From assembly GCF_030272615.1 (NCBI RefSeq), contig NC_081415.1, forward strand, positions 376,479,392-376,543,391: 64,000 nt of DNA, in the 5' to 3' direction. The notes beneath the pieces were generated by a model. It made no database searches and was not told the origin of the DNA. It saw only the letters and a list, made by a program, of their open reading frames with translations. Position 1 is the stretch's first letter, and each line of letters opens with the position of its first letter. The DNA comes from Cryptomeria japonica (lineage: Eukaryota > Streptophyta > Pinopsida > Cupressales > Cupressaceae). Below, piece after piece: positions 35,045 to 46,547 of the stretch. Made by a program: the position numbers and the translations under genes.

Positions 35045-37834
35045 ATGTCTATTGAAACAAGGTTCCAAGCACCAATGATGCAACAAAGTTTGACATATCA
35101 ACCGACAATGCAATCACAATTCTATCCAACCCAACAACAAGGCAATATTGATCAAACTTTTTATGATGAAACAAGTCTCCAAATACAAAAAATAGAGGAG
35201 AAACTAGCTCAAGAAAATGAGATTTTGGAACAAAGAGTGAAAAACATTGAGAAGAATAGATCACAAATGTCCAAAACGTTTCGAAAATTTCTAGGTCAAA
35301 ATCCAAAGATTGAGCCAATTGATGTAAGATCTCTTCTTGAACGATCAGACATACCAGCTCTCCTCTCCCAAATAGAGATGATGAAACAATTTCAAGAAAA
35401 GAGACAACATCAATTTCAACATTATATGCCTCCACAACAATAACAAGAAGGTGTTTACTATCAATCAAATTTTCAACCATCACAACCAATTGTCCAACAT
35501 ACGCAACCAATACAACCTATGGTTCAATTTCAACAATATGTCCAACCAACTATACAATGTCAACAAATGGTTCAACTAATGGTGGAATATCAATGTCAAC
35601 AACAACCACTACCAAACATTCAAAAACAAAACTTGCAACATGCACCAAGCCAAGTTTCAAACATGTTGGAACAATTGAACCAAGTCCAATATCAAAACAT
35701 GACATCAAACCAAAAACAAGTTCAAATTCCAGATCCAATCATGTCAAAACCTCGAAAGAAAGGTGGCTTTATTGCAATGCTCTTAAGGAAACTACCAAGT
35801 GAGTTCTTTGAGGAAGATCAAAATAATACAATTCTGTCTAGCAATGCCTCATCCCCCTACAAACAAATTGACTCTCCAGTGGCATCTATCCCTACACCTC
35901 TAGAAGTTTCCCAAGAACCTTCCATATTGTCCTCATCAAACAATACACCCAAGGATGCAATTACCCAAGGGCTATCCATAATTGATTGCCGCGATAATCC
36001 AATTCATGAGGCACATCCTTGTCATGTTTCAGAAATACAAGACCCAATGCCACCATGCACTTTATTGCCATTACCTATTTTAGAGGACCCCATTCGAAGT
36101 CCCTCTTTCTCATGTTCAAGCATTGATTCCTTGCCAAAATCTATCACAAATTTTCAAAGTGCATCCCCTTCATGCCAAATCATTGATTCCTTGTCAAAAT
36201 CCTCCATGCATATTCAAAGTCCAACCCCATGTCAAGAGGATAATTTGGAGCATGAAGAAATGTGTCCTAAAGAAAATCAAGATCAAGATCCTGAAACCTT
36301 ATCATCCCATCCAATTGTTGATCAAGATCCCATGTTCCCAGACAGTCATGATGATTCCCCTATTCTTGTCCATCCTATCCAAAGTCCTATTGAGACTCCA
36401 TTCCCTGAGAAAGATCAAGATATCCCAGTCCATCCAATCCCAAATGATCCCCTTCCATTTCATGAACACAATGTCCTTTCAAATCCCATTGACATTCCAC
36501 TTCCTAAGAAAGATCAAGATATCCCTTCCATCCTTTCCGATGATCCCATTGAAAGTCAAGAGAAAAACACCTTTAAAGAGGATTCCAATGATCTTCCTCC
36601 TTGCCAAGATCAAATTATTCCTTCAGATCCTCCACAAGATTCACTTGTTCCTCCATCTCCACATCCTAATGCTCCATATACACTCCAAGATCTCATTCCT
36701 TTTGATGATCCCATTATTTCTCCCATTCCATATCTTGAAGAGCCTGTCATTGAACCATGTCCACAACATGATCCTAATCCCCTTCATGATTCTAACGTGT
36801 CAGTGCAAGATGTTCATGAACCCTCGACATGCATAATGGGTTCTTCCACTTTGGTGCAATCCGATCCACTTCAAGATCTCATTATTTCTCTCATATCATA
36901 TCCACCTCATAATGGACTCGCGTCTTCTTCCCAAAGAAAAGAGTATCCTACAAGTCAAGATATTTATAAAGGCAAAGGAGTAGACCTTCACAAGAAAGAA
37001 CTCCTCAATATGAAAGAAAATATTAAGGGTCATGGCCTTAGTGAAATTCCTCAAGATGTGGGTACCCCTACTAAATCCAACATCCCTTCAAAATCCAAAC
37101 ATATCCCTTCCCCGTCATACTTTCCATCCATCTTAGGTCCTTATATCCCTTCGTCCTCTATGCAAGGTCAGCAAAGGCACACATCTTTGAGAACCTTCCA
37201 GTCATCCAAAAGAACTCCACTTCATTCCTATCCATCCATGCATTCCTTTCCCCCTCCGAGCAATTTGGATGCCAAGTATAAACGTCATAAGTCTAGCAAT
37301 CCACGTGTATTCAAGGATCAACATGTCCAATATAATCGACATGTCAAAACAAAGAACAATGTGATCTATAAAGAAAAAAATATATCCAAAAGGCCACAAA
37401 GGCCCACTGAGAAAAATAAAGCAAAGTCAAAATATATATGGGTTCCTAAATCCCTTGTGCAAGCAATGCACTCCAAGGAACCACAAAAGCATGAAAAATC
37501 AAAAACCATGTGGATCCCTAAGCGGCTCCTTGAAGCACAAAAGCCTAAAGAAACATCAAAATTGGCATCTGCAATTGCTATTCCTCCATCCAAACCTCTC
37601 AAATCTATTCCTCCATCACCTTCATCGTCCATTTTGGGCTCTTATGTCCCAAAATCCCAAGTTATTCCTCCATCCGAATCTCACAATCTGAGATCCATTT
37701 TTCCTCCATCAGTCCATCACCCTCAAGGTGTGTGCCAATGTCGATCTTGCCTTCATTTCCATCCATTGAAGCCCAATTCTTCCAATACCCTATCCATTAT
37801 CCAATGCATATTTTCCATCCTTCGATCCTTTTGA
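35045..37834 (+). pseudogene. Long ORF of the non-autonomous element, one internal stop
   Basis: 930 codons from ATG 35045 (MSIETRFQAP) to TGA 37834, interrupted only by one TAA at 35441-35443 where CAA (Gln) fits the local Gln runs. The 771-residue part after it is fully open. N-terminal 130 residues: Gln-rich, then a coiled coil (about residues 50-85, QKIEEKLAQENEILEQRVKN). Middle 500: acidic, very rich in Pro, Ser and Asp with repeated KDQDIP and FHEHN-like words. Last 200: basic, with two related units (KYIWVPKSLVQA and KTMWIPKRLLEA) and a Cys/His tail CQCRSCLHFH. No gag core or knuckle is recognised. It could be a divergent gag. Function unknown. Confidence 0.7.
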
Positions 37835-38062
37835 TCCCATCCTTTGCATAAATCCTTGCCTTAGTTTCAACTCATTTTCCATGTCCTTATGCTACTTTGA
37901 GCATACTTTTAAAGGTCATGGTCCATTTTTTTCAAGGATACTATCCAAAAAAAACAAAAAGACACGTGAGTCCTTCTTCCATCCCCTATCATGTGTCCAT
38001 CTTCTCTTGAAAAATCCAAAATACAAAAAAAAAAAAAGTAAAGAAAAAATAATTCGTCCACT

Positions 38063-38127
38063 GGTGAAAACCTGGTAAACAGGCGCCTTAGGCAAGTACC
38101 GTGATGAAAACCTGGCAAACAGGTGTC
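38063..38127 (+). repeat. Twin 25-bp motif after the long ORF
   Basis: Two copies (38063-38087, 38103-38127) with core TGAAAACCTGGYAAACAGG, 40 bases apart start to start. The same motif occurs twice after the integrase of element II on its sense strand and once in element I. Confidence 0.75.
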
Positions 38128-38800
38128 ATGCATAATCTATGAACTTCTTGCACACCACACTTGGGGGCAGGTTTTATCCTATCATATCCTTTTGTCCTTC
38201 ATTGTTCCATTATCCTATCATACCATGCGATTACCCTCCGTTATCCTATTGTCCCTCATATCCATTTCCTCTTTCCTCCTTTGATCTTGACAAGGCTAAG
38301 GATCATCATGAGCAGCATGAATCTTGTTTGTAGCTTTCAGTCCATCATAGCTTTTGGTCATTTATCCATTTGCTTATTATAACCTTTCATCCATATTCCC
38401 TAGCTTATTGCAACTTTCTGCTACTATCCCGTATCCTATCCCGACCTTCGGTCCATGTCCCTTATCCATTCTTGGTCTTGCTTATCCTATCCATATCTTA
38501 TCACTATCCATACACTCTTTTTCATTCCTTGATCTTGATCTGACATAAGGACGCAAAATTTAAACATGGTTTCAAAAACCTCTTGACATGTCCCTCATGC
38601 CATGTCACTACTTTCAATTGTCATATCCAGTCTCTTGTCCCATCATGCCATAGCCCTTGAAAATTGCATCCGCTTTGTCTCCATAATAAAAGGCCTTTGT
38701 CTTCCCTCTATCCACCATTATTTCAGAAAGCCTATTTATTCACCTGTCATATTCCTTGCCTTGCTAGACACTGAGGGCAAATAATTCAAAAAAATTGAAT

Positions 38801-39050
38801 AATGTCCTGAAAAAAAATCATAAAAATTGAAAAATGTCCTGAAAAAAAAAATCTCATAAAAATTGAAACATGTCCTGAAAAAAATCTCATAAAAATTGAA
38901 AAAATGTCCTGAAAAAAAAATATTTAAAAATTGAAAAATGTCCTGAAAAAAATCCCTAAAAATCATATAAAGTCCTGAAAAAATCTTTAAAAATCAAATA
39001 ATGTCCTGAAAAAATCCCTAAAAAGTCAAATAATGTCTTGAAAAAAAAAA
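38801..39050 (+). repeat. Tandem array of about eight 30-35 bp units
   Basis: Each unit starts ATGTCCTGAAAAAA and continues AATCATAAAAATTGA or a variant. Units vary in A-run length. Confidence 0.75.
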
Positions 39051-40450
39051 TGAACACAAAAAAATTGTAAAAACTCAAAAAACCAAATCCAAAAACAAGC
39101 ATTTTGCAATAAATATCCTCTTAAGACAAATCACTGAGCATCCCTCCAACGACACTCGCAATCATACACTGTGCTTTAATGGAATCACGCTTAAACAGAT
39201 GAACTTTTCAATCAAACCAGACATTCAAACTGATCAACATTGTCATATCAATCAACCTCAAATTCAATTCGTCCTTGGCATACTATCATGGGTCTTATAC
39301 AGGGTGTGGTATACTCAAAACCAGACTGTGTCCTGTCTTAGACGGGGTACCGCATGTCCTGAAACCAGACAGCATGATCGTCCTCTCAGCACTTTCAACT
39401 TTTGACAATGAAGATCAAGATGTTTGTTTGATTTGTTGGAATTTGCACATCTTATCTTTTTACTGATTTATCTTTGGCTTCGATCATGTTCCTATGTTGC
39501 TCGATGATGTCACTGAGTGATTTAGAGTGACCGGGATGGATCATGGTCCTTTTCTTTTTGATTGTGATTGTTGTTTGTCTGTGATGTGTCTGTCTTTTGC
39601 AAAAAGGGTTGCATTTCAGCTCTGGCCTTCGATGTCATGATGCTACGCATCCGTTTTGCTACATAAAAATAAAGGTTCTCACCTACAAAGTGCATTGCTG
39701 AAAGCAAGTTTTTCTTCAACTGTCCTCCATCTCATTTTATTCTTACTAACATTTCTTCCGTCAGTTTGGATAGTCAGTTCAGTCTAGTGCTCCGATTTCT
39801 CCACATGTACATGCTGCATCCTGCATTCATTGGTTAGTACATTTGCATTACATCATGCATCACATCAAGCATTTTATCCGTTTCATATTATCAATGCATC
39901 AAAAACACATAAAAAATACATCCATACATGTTGGTACATCAACAGTACATAAGTCATCCATACATGGAAAATAACATATTGCATCCCATCATATCAATGC
40001 ATATCATATATCATCATAATATCGGAGTACAAAATTGGACTGTCTGTCCTAAGTATGGCCCGCAGGGTGACTACAAAATGTCAAACTACATAATGTCCAT
40101 TGTCTGTCATAAGGAGTACGTGCCTCTGTCACTAGGTGCTCCCTCTATCTTCCTCATCCCTGCCATATCTAAAGTCCTACTACTGTATCTCTGTCCGTGC
40201 TCCTGAGTTTATGTCGTAACATGAAGCAGTCTGATCGGTTCTCCCGCGTGATCAATGGATACTGTCGATTCTACATCACAATTGGGGCACATTTTGTCAG
40301 TTTTAGGGTTTGCTCCTACGGGCTGCATTTCCTCATTTTCATGTCCATATCAGGGTTTTTTTCATCTATTCTGACCTATCCTACCCTTATCCCCCCTTTT
40401 CGGATCATTCGCATGTCGTTTTGGACCAAAATTGAGTTCCCAATGCACAA

Positions 40451-40604
40451 CTGCGCCTATGTCAAGGAACCTGCGCCTGTGTCATGTAACCTGCACCTGT
40501 GTCATGTAACCTACACCTGTGTACCATACACAAGTGCAGAAGACCTTACACAAGCGCAAAAGACCCTGCACAAGCGCAGAAGACACTACACAAGCACAGA
40601 AGTC
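40451..40604 (+). repeat. 20-bp tandem array that flips orientation at its centre
   Basis: Four units at exact 20-base steps from 40451 carry CTGCGCCTGTGT. From 40531 another four at 20-base steps carry the reverse complement form ACACAAGCGCAG. The turn point is near 40524. Confidence 0.8.
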
Positions 40605-41119
40605 AGTTTCTTCATCCCCTGTGGGCCCCGCAATGTCCCGCTAGCAATCAAAATTCATCAAATTGAAAACATGGGTTTTTGAGATCTATACCGCTGCTCC
40701 TACGTCGTCCGGTCATCTGAATGTGCGTTCATGTTCGCCGAGGTGATCCGCCATTGGAATGTTCGCCATCTATGTGCAAGTGTCCTTGTCCAAAGCAACA
40801 AATCCTTCTCTTTGTCTAGTGCAAATGAGCAAATTGTCACTCTCTTGGTCTCATTTATAGATGTTTGTCAGTGCATAGATGGACGTGCACCCTCTCCCTC
40901 TTATGTTGGTCATGGTCTTTTGTGTCTTCAATTGCTTGTCCTTCATGCATCCGATCTCCGATTGTCAGTCCGTTCGATCCTATCATTTTTATCGATCAAT
41001 TGGCCTCTTTTCTGCACATTTCCGACCAATTCCTCGAGGGGGCATGCATATGTCATTATTATTGTCTGGGGCATTTTCATTATTGTTCTTTGAAACAACG
41101 CTTAAAATCGCATTGTCTC

Positions 41120-41133
41120 AAAGAGGGGCAAAA
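41120..41133 (+). promoter_or_regulatory. Polypurine tract of the non-autonomous element
   Basis: AAAGAGGGGCAAAA abuts the 3' LTR and is the same tract as in element I. Confidence 0.8.
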
Positions 41134-42636
41134 TGTAGACACCTAAAAATGGTCAACGCTTGCGGAGTCATACTTTAACATTTGCGCATTGCCTCATTTT
41201 AGGTTTTTGCGTTGCATTAACATTTCTCCTATGATTCGTACTTGGTCTTTATCATTTGCAAAAATTGAGTCATTCTTCTACATTCTTCATTCGTCTCGCT
41301 CTCGAATTTGGTCTTGTCGACAACACTATCCAGTCATGATTTTAATCGATCTTATCCTATTGCATCAATGTGTGTGCTTATTTGTCATCATTTTGGACAT
41401 TGTCAATCCTAATTAGGGTTTTGTCCTCCTGTCAATCTTGCAATCAATTTGTCATCAATCATTGTACTCTTATCAATCTTGTTGATTTATCATCAATCCT
41501 TATCATTTTCAATCTTGTCGTTTTAACGATTGATTTGTCATCCGTCGTTGTCATGTTCGATCTTGTCATTTTGCGATCAATTCGTCATTGATCGTGGTCA
41601 TTTTCAATATTGTCATTTTGCAAACTATTTTGTCATCGATTCTTGTCCTCTTGTCAATCTTGTCATTTTGCAATCAATTTGTCATCGATCGTCGTCTTTC
41701 TCAATCGTGTCAATTTGGATCAATTAGTCATTGTTCCTCGTCAATTGGCGCATTTTCTCAATCAAATCATTTATAAGTCAGAATCATGATCAAATCAAAT
41801 CGACATGAAATCAATTTTATATTAAGACCTAATTGTCATCCTTGCATTTCTAATTCATCTTCCAAGGTTTTATGATTTATTCATTTAATCTTGTTTGGCA
41901 TTTTCCCTCTAGGTTAAATAATTTATTTATTTATCCTAAGTCTTCTTGTCACAATTAAATGTTTATTTAATTGGCTAATTAATTCCTCCTATTTTTGTAA
42001 ATTAATTAATGAATGAGAAATTATTAATTTATTTACCTAATTTTCATCAATTTCCTAAATTCCAAGTCATTATTTCCAACTTAATTTTCTAATTTCTCCT
42101 AAATTCCTAAATGTCTATTTCTATTTCAAAATCTTGTCATAAATCCTTGCATAGAAAGTTGTCATAAATTGTCATAAGTCCTTGCATAGCAATTTGTCAT
42201 ACACTTGTCATTTTTTCTATTCTTGATTTGAATTTCTATTCGAATCACTTTCATGCTAATCTTGTCATTTTTCCAATTTGTCTATAAATTGGATGAATTT
42301 CTTCAATCAAATCCCCTAATCAGATTATCGAATTTCTAATCAATCACGCTTCGAGTACTTTTGATCAATAATCTTGTCTACTTGCTTTCAATTATGTGTG
42401 TGCACTTGTAGGTGAGATCCACAACCAAACTATTTGAAGAGGAAAGAAGAACAATGGAGCCACATGAAGGAGCATTCAAATCATACCTTTGGTTTGCTTA
42501 ATTTCTAGTTTTGAATGTTTTTATTTCATGTCTCTATTGAGTGTTGTTTAGGATAGATCATTGCAATGAGCTTTTGTGATTGAGCTAGATTAGTATTTTG
42601 AATTGCTTGTGATGATTTCCTATTTCCTAACGTACA
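41134..42636 (+). repeat. 3' LTR of the non-autonomous element
   Basis: Same length as the 5' LTR (1503 bp) and about 98% identical by eye. Followed by TTGAC, the right target duplication. Confidence 0.9.
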
Positions 42637-42641
42637 TTGAC
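42637..42641. other. Target-site duplication, right copy
   Basis: TTGAC, matching 31297-31301. Just after it the integrase of element I resumes (CAATGAGATCAAAGGCCCA, also at 50788 in element II). Confidence 0.9.
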
Positions 42642-42930
42642 CAATGAGATCAAAGGCCCATTGTTGAAAAGGCCAATGTGCAATGGAGGGTATGAGATCC
42701 CTTGCTAGAGCATGTATGAGATTCCCATTTAGCTGACACTTCTCACAAGTTTTAGAAAACATTATAGTGTCTTTCTCCATGTCTGGCTAGTAGTAGCCAA
42801 CCCTTAGTAGTTCTCGAGCTAAAGCAAGACCATTCGAATGAGATCCACAAATACCTTCATGGACTTCTGATAATCCACGTTGGAACTCTTCAGTTTCTAG
42901 ACACCTAAGCAAAATACTATCCAAACCTCA
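42642..42930 (-). pseudogene. Element I integrase, N-terminal zinc domain
   Basis: The minus strand reads VHEGICGSHSNGL, ELLRVGYYWPDMEKDTIMF and TCEKCQLNGN, the H-H-C-C zinc domain with both Cys kept, then WPFQQWAFDLIG holding the first core Asp. It is the detached 5' part of the integrase at 30487-31301. Confidence 0.75.
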
Positions 42931-44040
42931 CCTAAATAGGTCGTTAGCGATGATGACGTACCATGAAGCATTTTGGATTAGGTTCCTTTTCTCATTACGG
43001 GTAAGATTTTCTGGGACAATTTGGTCTCGTAGATAAGAGTAAATATGGTTGTAGCGAGATGAGTCATGTCCAATAATAGAATAGACCATTTGGAACTCAG
43101 GAGAATCATAGGCAGGGTAATGTAACTCTTCCACCAGGAATTCAAAGTGAAAATTAGATTCTTGTAACTCTGGTATGGATGCCAAGGTGGCCAGAGCATC
43201 TACTGCTCTATTTAAGGATTTGGGAATTTGCTGGAATCATACAAAAGTAAAATATTTCTTGAGATCATCCACCATTCTCTTATAAGGCATCAGTTTCTCA
43301 TCTTGAGTCTGATATGTATCATGATTTGATTGATGATTAGCTAAGAATCTCCATAAATGTGTAATTCCAGAACCTTCCATTCAATAGCCAACTTGATCCC
43401 ATTTACAAGAGCTTCATACTCTACAATGTTGTTTGTGCAAGGGAAAAGAATCTTATAAGCCTTTGGGATTGAATACTTTTGAAAAGTAATAAAAAGTATT
43501 CAAACACTAGAACCATGTTGAGTGAAAGACCCATCAAAGAACATCTTCCATTATTGTTGAGTAAGGTGCATTATTGATTCATCTAGAAATTCTATATGCA
43601 GCGGTTGAGTGTCTTCAAGTGGAGCATCAGTAAGTTGATCTACAATTACCTATCCTTTGATGGATTTGCGTTCCAAATATTCAATATCAAACTCTGTAAG
43701 AACCATGACCCATTTAGCCAATCTTCCTGTAAGTGTTGCTTTGTTGAGAAGATATTTGAGCAAATGAATCTTAGCTACTAGCTTGATGGAATGTACTAAC
43801 ATGTAGTGTCTTAATTTTTGTGATGTAGATACTAATGCCAAGAATGCTTTTTCTATTATAGTGTAGTTAATTTCATAAGACACCTACATTATGCTGATCT
43901 AATATATAGCTCTCTCTTTTTTATTTTCATCTTGTTGTGCCAGAAGTGCCTCCAATGATGAATCAGTAGCTGATATGTATAAGATCAATGGTTTACCCTG
44001 AATTGGTGGCATCATTATTGGTGGATTGGACATGTATTCT
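42928..44040 (-). pseudogene. Element I RNase H and second RNase H (aRNH)
   Basis: The first RNase H part (44040-43650) has SYEINYTIIEKAFLALV and KATLTGRLAKW. The second (about 43560-43190) has WKMFFDGSFTQHGS, EYEALVNGIKLAIEW, HIYGDS and PKSLNRAVDALATLAS, the D-E-D-D set of the additional archaeal-type RNase H that marks Tat elements. Stops are few. Element II interrupts it just upstream at 44092. Confidence 0.7.
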
Positions 44041-44087
44041 TTGATTGCTGAAGGTGTTGTTCATATTCCTAATCCCAATTGTAGATT

Positions 44088-44092
44088 ACCCT
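44088..44092. other. Target-site duplication of element II, left copy
   Basis: ACCCT left of the LTR; the right copy at 61123-61127 is ACCCC, one transition apart. Confidence 0.75.
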
Positions 44093-45224
44093 TGTGTGTG
44101 TGAAAAATTGGTCTGTAAGTTGCAAGCACAACACTTCAATTAAGTCATTATATGCATGGTTAGTAATCAATAATCAATAAGTAAAAAACCTCAACAAAGT
44201 GACTAATTGCCTTCTAAAAGATGCGAGTATATGATTGCTCTCAGATTGTTATAAGCAATACTAGTGACTAGACTACACCAAGATGAAGGATTTAGTCTAT
44301 ATGATAATTAACTATATGGATGCAAGATGGATGAATAATTCATGCAAAATAATCAATTCAAGCAATAATGGATATAAGAAAAATGGATGTAAATAATCTA
44401 AAAAGCACCATAATCTTCAATGACTCCAGAGCAAAATTAGCGTGATAATAATCTCCAAGCGTGTTCTCAAAATTCTTTGGGGTAAATTGGAATGAGAGCT
44501 GAAGAATGAATTTATAGAGAATTACCAAGAGAAAAGCTCAATTTGGGATTAATTGAAAATAATTGAGAAATCAAGTTTAGTTAACCTTGAGATAGATTCC
44601 AATTATAGTTTAATTGAAATGCATTCAAATTAGAAGTCAAAGTTGCATTGGAAATAATAATAAATTAATTCCATGCATTTGTGATAAAAATAGATAATTC
44701 TTTTATTTATTCAAGAAAAGAGTCTTTTCAATGCAACTGAACTTCTTTTTCTGAAAAGCTTTGAATTCCAATTTCAGAGAATAATTCAATAATTCAATTA
44801 AATTGCTTTTCTGATTTCAAGTTCTAAATTTAGAAAAAGAAATAATATCTCAAGTTTGATTTCTCTCTCAATTCAATTCTTTTTGTTTAATTTCAATTCA
44901 ACTCTTGTTTTGTAATTAATTCCTCTTTTGTAATAAATTAATTCCTTTTGCATGATTAAATGGCAATTTATTAATTAATTAAATATGCAAGGATATTTAA
45001 TAAATTAAAATGGGATAATTGATCAAAATGATATTCTTGGAAATGATTCAATTAATTAAATGAATATTTAATTAATATTGAGTAATTGATTTGCCATGTG
45101 ATATTTGATGATTAAAGAATTAATAATGTGCTCAAGATTGATTTAATTGCCTTTGGTTAGGACCTTGGTGATGTTGTCAAGATTAGGGGCCCATGGTTTA
45201 GATGACCATTTTTAGGGTATTACA
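44093..45224 (-). repeat. 3' LTR of element II
   Basis: On the minus strand starts TGTAATACCC and ends CACACACACA. About 98% identical to the LTR at 59993 by eye. Confidence 0.9.
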
Positions 45225-45237
45225 TTTTCCCCTCTTT
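45225..45237 (-). promoter_or_regulatory. Polypurine tract of element II
   Basis: Minus strand AAAGAGGGGAAAA next to the 3' LTR. Confidence 0.75.
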
Positions 45238-46547
45238 GAATTAATGTGCAAGCAACGCATTGGTTCAAAGAATGCGTGATGTCTAGGAGATGCCAATTCT
45301 GAACTTGAATGATCATGACCTAGATGAAGAGCAAGGTGTTTATCTTGATTCGAAATGACAAAGCTGAATGAAGTTTGATTAAAGTGGCACCATTCCCGAA
45401 CTTGATTGAACTGAGGAATGATAGAAAACAAAGATACCAAACTTGATTGATCAAGAAGTGGATCTTACTAATCTAGAACTTGATTGAACTTAGATGCAGT
45501 GAGTGATGATAAAAATTGATCTTGAACTTGAATGATCAAGATATGATGAAGATAAATTGTTCAACTTGATCAAGAAATGAATACTGAACACCTTCTTAGA
45601 TTGAGTGTGATCAAAGATGCTCTTTAACCTTTTGATTGAGTTTAAATGAATAATCAATTTGATTTGAAGTGATGAAACTGATTAATGTTAAGAGATTGAT
45701 TCAGATGAAAGACAAATATTAGTTTGATTTGAAGCGATGAATCTGATATACCCCTAGCGATTGATTCGATTCAGATGATCGAGAGATCTCAACTTGATGT
45801 GAAGCGTTGAAGCTGAGATGCCCCTTAGCAATAAGAATTGATTTTTTTTATTTGAAAATATTTTGCTCAACTTTTGATGAAGATTTGAAAAAATTTCTCG
45901 ACTCATTTTCAAATCATTTTAACCCTCCAAGTTTGAAATTCAAAAAGCCTTATGTGAAGAAAATGGTGGTCCCTACTCATCATCATCAATTTGAGCACCA
46001 GAGACATCATAATCAACCTTGAAACTAGGAGCCAGTAGTAAGTGATCGATCTTAAGCCTCTTTATATTTTCAATTTTGAATTTTTTTGTTCATTTTTCAA
46101 GTTTTTCGCATGTGTGGGGTCAGGTTTCATGTTTTATCGTGCGAGACAGGATCCTATCTCATACGAGTAACTAGTAAAATTTCTTTTGTCATTTAGGGTC
46201 ATTAGAATTGTCATTCGAGATGCACCCTCGTATCATACGACAGGTCTGTTAAAAGACCATTTTGTCATATGAGAGCCAATAGTATGTCGTTTGGGGTTGT
46301 TTTTTCATGCTAGAGCTAATCCTGGCTCATACGAGATTATATCTCTCTGTGTTTTGTCATTCGGGAGACAGTGAGCATTTTTGAAGGTCCAAACATGAAA
46401 ATTTGATTTTGCATTTGACTTAGTTGAATTTGCGTGATGTTTTACTTCTCTTGTAGGCTCATTTGGAATGTTTTTTGATGCTTCATTGTTGGGTTTTTGC
46501 AGGTTCGATTACCTCCTATGTTGTTTAGATGCGTTTATCCTCCCACT
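45238..46547. other. Region between 3' LTR and antisense ORF of element II
   Basis: Colinear with 25449-27118. It contains loose AACTTGATTGA and GATCAAGA words and, at 46137-46166, a 30-bp near-perfect palindrome centred on GGATCC. No coding region is supported. Confidence 0.5.

Larger units (their letters stand above)
37835..41119 (+). other. 3' untranslated interior of the non-autonomous element
   Basis: No gene seen. It holds an A-rich tract (38022-38051), two copies of the GGTGAAAACCTGG motif (38063-38087 and 38103-38127), the GTCCTGAAAAAA array (38801-39050), and the two-sided 20-bp array (40451-40604). Confidence 0.6.
31302..42636 (+). mobile_element. Complete non-autonomous LTR retrotransposon (no pol)
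   Basis: Two 1503-bp LTRs (31302-32804 and 41134-42636), a primer-site-like sequence after the first, a polypurine tract before the second, and perfect 5-bp target duplications. The 8.3-kb interior has one long ORF (35045-37834) and no RT, RNase H or integrase. LTRs differ at about 30 positions by my count, nearly all transitions, so insertion is fairly old but the structure is intact. It sits in the integrase of element I in the opposite orientation. The size and lack of pol fit a large retrotransposon derivative (LARD-like) or another gag-only class. Confidence 0.88.

Noticed and set aside
35049-35510. 153-codon minus-strand frame
   Set aside because: Antisense shadow of the Gln-rich N-terminus of the long ORF.
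36123-36836. 237-codon frame overlapping the long ORF of the non-autonomous element
   Set aside because: Lies in another frame of the 930-codon ORF; its composition reflects the repeated CCATCC and GATCAAG words. No support as a gene.
40451-40604. Possible CRISPR-like array
   Set aside because: The units are 20 bp with no spacers between them, and the context is a plant retroelement.
40197-40682. 161-codon frame over the 20-bp array
   Set aside because: The 20-bp unit is not a multiple of three, and the frame runs through the array by chance; no conserved motif.
42526-42780. 84-codon minus frame joining integrase to new sequence
   Set aside because: It is chimeric: integrase codons read into the LTR of the non-autonomous element across the insertion join.
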